Assembly (NCBI RefSeq): GCF_900109085.1 | Contig: NZ_FNYW01000004.1 | Span: 23,079 to 87,078, forward strand | Reading direction: 5' to 3' | DNA length: 64,000 nt | Source: Alkalibacterium gilvum | GTDB lineage: Bacteria > Bacillota > Bacilli > Lactobacillales > Carnobacteriaceae_A | In this document: piece after piece, positions 62,164-64,000 of the stretch | Layout: every line of letters begins with the position of its first letter | Numbering within the stretch: the first letter of the stretch is position 1 | The notes under the pieces: generated by a model | The model's input: the letters and a program-made list of their open reading frames with translations, nothing else | What the model was told of the DNA's origin: nothing | The model's database searches: none | Made by a program: the position numbers and the translations under genes

Positions 62164-62179
62164 ATACATTTTTATATTC

Positions 62180-64000
62180 TTACTTTCTTTCTGTTGCAGG
62201 CTGTCTTTCTTCGCTATCTTCTGTTTCGTCATCCATGCTGAGCATGCGTGCATTGACAGCAACGATTACTGTACTCAATGACATAATAGCCGCTCCTATA
62301 GCTGGTGTAACAACGATTCCCTGATTATAGAGTATGCCGGCCGCAAGTGGTATGGCAATGATATTATACCCAGCTGCCCACCACAGATTCTGAATGTTTT
62401 TCTTGTGTGTCGCTTTGGACAAGTTCAACGCATTCAGTACGTCTCTAGGATCACTATCGACTAGAATCACATCCGCTGTTTCGATCGCTACATCTGTACC
62501 TGCACCGATTGCAATACCAATATCTGCTGCAGCGAGTGCCGGTGCATCATTGATTCCATCACCAACCATCGCAACGTATTGTGATCCATCTTCCTGCAAT
62601 CGTTTAATGTGTTCTGATTTCTGATCAGGCAGCACTTCAGCTATAACTTCTGTTAATCCAAGCTCTTCACCAACACCATCCGCAACGCGTTGATTATCTC
62701 CCGTGATCATTACAGTATCTATGCCCTTTTCAGAAAGTTCTCTGATCACTTGGTAAGAAGACTCTCTGATAATATCACTTAAAGCAATCATTCCCTGAAG
62801 TTTTTCATTCTTCAGTACGAATACGACAGTTTTTCCTTGTTTTGATAATTCTTTGAATCGGTCTTCATCAAAGTCAATCCCTTCATCCGTCATCGCTCCC
62901 GGACTTAAGATGGAAATTGTATCTGAGTCGATTTTGGCTGTCAGGCCTTTACCCGTTAGATTCTTGTAATCAGTCACTCCGAGACGTTGAATTTTTTCTT
63001 CTTCGCCTTTACTTACGATTCCTTTAGCAATTGGATGATCCGACTGACTTTCTACTGAATAGGCCAATTGAAGCAGATCTTCTTCTGACGTACCATTTTC
63101 TGGAATGATACTATCTACACCGAACGATCCTTCAGTTAACGTTCCCGTCTTATCAAAAACGATTTTATCAATATTACGTACAGTTTCAAACTGCGTACGG
63201 TTTCTTATAAGAAGTCCTTTTTGTGCAGCAATAGAGGTCGATACTGAACTGACTAGAGGCATCGCCAAGCCTAAAGCATGTGGACAGGCAATGATCAGTA
63301 CTGTTACAGTTCTCTCCAGCGCAAACTCAAAATCAGAGACGTTTATCCAATAAATCATGGTCAGTATTCCTGCACCTAGAGCAACATAGAAAAGCCATTT
63401 CGCAGCTTTGTCCGCAAATCCCTGGGCTCGTGATTTTGTAGCCTGCGCGTTTCGGACCATATCGACCACTTGAGAAAGATACGTCTCTTCACCGACTTTA
63501 CTGACTTCTACCGTAAGAACACCTTCGCCATTGATAGATCCACCAATGACTTCCTCGTTTTCACTTTTTTCAACAGGAACAGACTCACCCGTCAACATCG
63601 ACTCATCGATGGCTGACTTTCCTTCTAAAATCTTCCCGTCCAGAGGTACTTTTTCTCCAGACTTCACTAATATTTTATCTCCTGGTTGTAATTCTTCGAC
63701 TGATACTTCTTTCGTGTCACCATTTTCATCGAGTTTATGCGCATCGTTAGGCATAAGATTAATAAGTTCTTCCAGCGCTTTTGAAGCACCCATCTGAGAA
63801 CGCATTTCGATCCAGTGACCAAGCAGCATGACTATGATCAATGTTGCCAGTTCAAAATAAAAGTCACTACCTTCGATAGAGAATGTTGTCAAACTACTGT
63901 ATACATAGGAAGTTGTAATAGCCAGTGATATCAGCGTCATCATTCCTGGCGTGTGCTGATCGACGACTTCAGATTTAAGACCGGTTAAGAAAGGTTTGCC
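62180..64000 (-). CDS. copB: Copper-transporting P-type ATPase (CopB type), 5' end outside
   Basis: At least 606 residues; the frame is open to the window edge (GKPFLTGLKSEVVDQHTPGM before the first Met), so the start lies beyond. Motifs: membrane ACPHALGLAMPL (CPH, as in CopB/P1B-3), actuator TGES, phosphorylation DKTGTLTEG, nucleotide QSDHPIAKG and hinge GDGINDAPALAAADIG. It should export copper or silver ions. The N-terminal metal-binding region is not visible. Confidence 0.92.
   Translation of the reverse strand, partial: GKPFLTGLKSEVVDQHTPGMMTLISLAITTSYVYSSLTTFSIEGSDFYFELATLIIVMLLGHWIEMRSQMGASKALEELINLMPNDAHKLDENGDTKEVSVEELQPGDKILVKSGEKVPLDGKILEGKSAIDESMLTGESVPVEKSENEEVIGGSINGEGVLTVEVSKVGEETYLSQVVDMVRNAQATKSRAQGFADKAAKWLFYVALGAGILTMIYWINVSDFEFALERTVTVLIIACPHALGLAMPLVSSVSTSIAAQKGLLIRNRTQFETVRNIDKIVFDKTGTLTEGSFGVDSIIPENGTSEEDLLQLAYSVESQSDHPIAKGIVSKGEEEKIQRLGVTDYKNLTGKGLTAKIDSDTISILSPGAMTDEGIDFDEDRFKELSKQGKTVVFVLKNEKLQGMIALSDIIRESSYQVIRELSEKGIDTVMITGDNQRVADGVGEELGLTEVIAEVLPDQKSEHIKRLQEDGSQYVAMVGDGINDAPALAAADIGIAIGAGTDVAIETADVILVDSDPRDVLNALNLSKATHKKNIQNLWWAAGYNIIAIPLAAGILYNQGIVVTPAIGAAIMSLSTVIVAVNARMLSMDDETEDSEERQPATERK

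Overview
The window is low-GC Firmicutes DNA with compact, mostly leaderless-spaced operons, strong GGAGG ribosome binding sites and many GTG/TTG starts. Phosphoketolase, a glycerol kinase / H2O2-forming glycerophosphate oxidase / facilitator operon, class II HMG-CoA reductase, an Mga-like regulator and a CPH-type copper ATPase together point to Lactobacillales, probably a Carnobacteriaceae-like lactic acid bacterium. The genus cannot be fixed from sequence reading alone.

Layout. 1-3.2 kb: a 52-bp tandem repeat array, a NERD-domain protein and a TPM-domain/PspA envelope-stress pair. 3.2-7.6 kb: a small membrane protein behind a decayed gene, PRPP synthetase and phosphoketolase. 7.6-16.4 kb: a bacteriocin-export-like ABC system (lipoprotein, permease, ATPase), a two-component system bracketed by two near-identical DUF3892-like genes, and several small membrane proteins. 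16.5-17.9 kb: an intact IS3-family element. 18-26 kb: a sugar or nucleoside locus with an HTH-PfkB protein that has lost its catalytic Asp, an active-looking PfkB kinase, a TrpF-like barrel without the catalytic Cys, an iron alcohol dehydrogenase and a convergent ribose-type ABC transporter whose permease gene carries a nonsense codon. 26.5-28.8 kb: DUF488 protein, membrane proteins and a MazEF-type toxin-antitoxin pair.

28.9-34 kb is the most unusual part. Two copies of a roughly 270-nt 5' leader each encode a 23-residue peptide rich in Tyr and Phe, followed by a ladder of mutually exclusive helices ending in a terminator. One precedes a TrpX-type binding protein-permease-ATPase operon, the other an orphan second binding protein. 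This looks like ribosome-mediated attenuation of an aromatic amino-acid transporter in a Gram-positive bacterium. 34.1-43.4 kb: an opp-type peptide transporter operon next to a rearrangement junction (5'-truncated fused ATPase abutting a 5'-truncated binding-protein gene), the whole bracketed by two more 52-bp repeat arrays. 43.5-50.6 kb: glpK-glpO-glpF, an Mga-like regulator and a flavoprotein oxidoreductase.

50.87-60.58 kb is a 9.7-kb phage satellite of PICI type integrated in the 3' end of a tRNA-Val gene: integrase and repressor read one way; HTH genes, primase, helicase, a candidate origin, a TerS-like gene and small genes read the other way, with no capsid genes. It restores both the tRNA 3' end and a look-alike of the host tRNA terminator. 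60.8-64 kb: HMG-CoA reductase and a copper ATPase gene cut by the window end.
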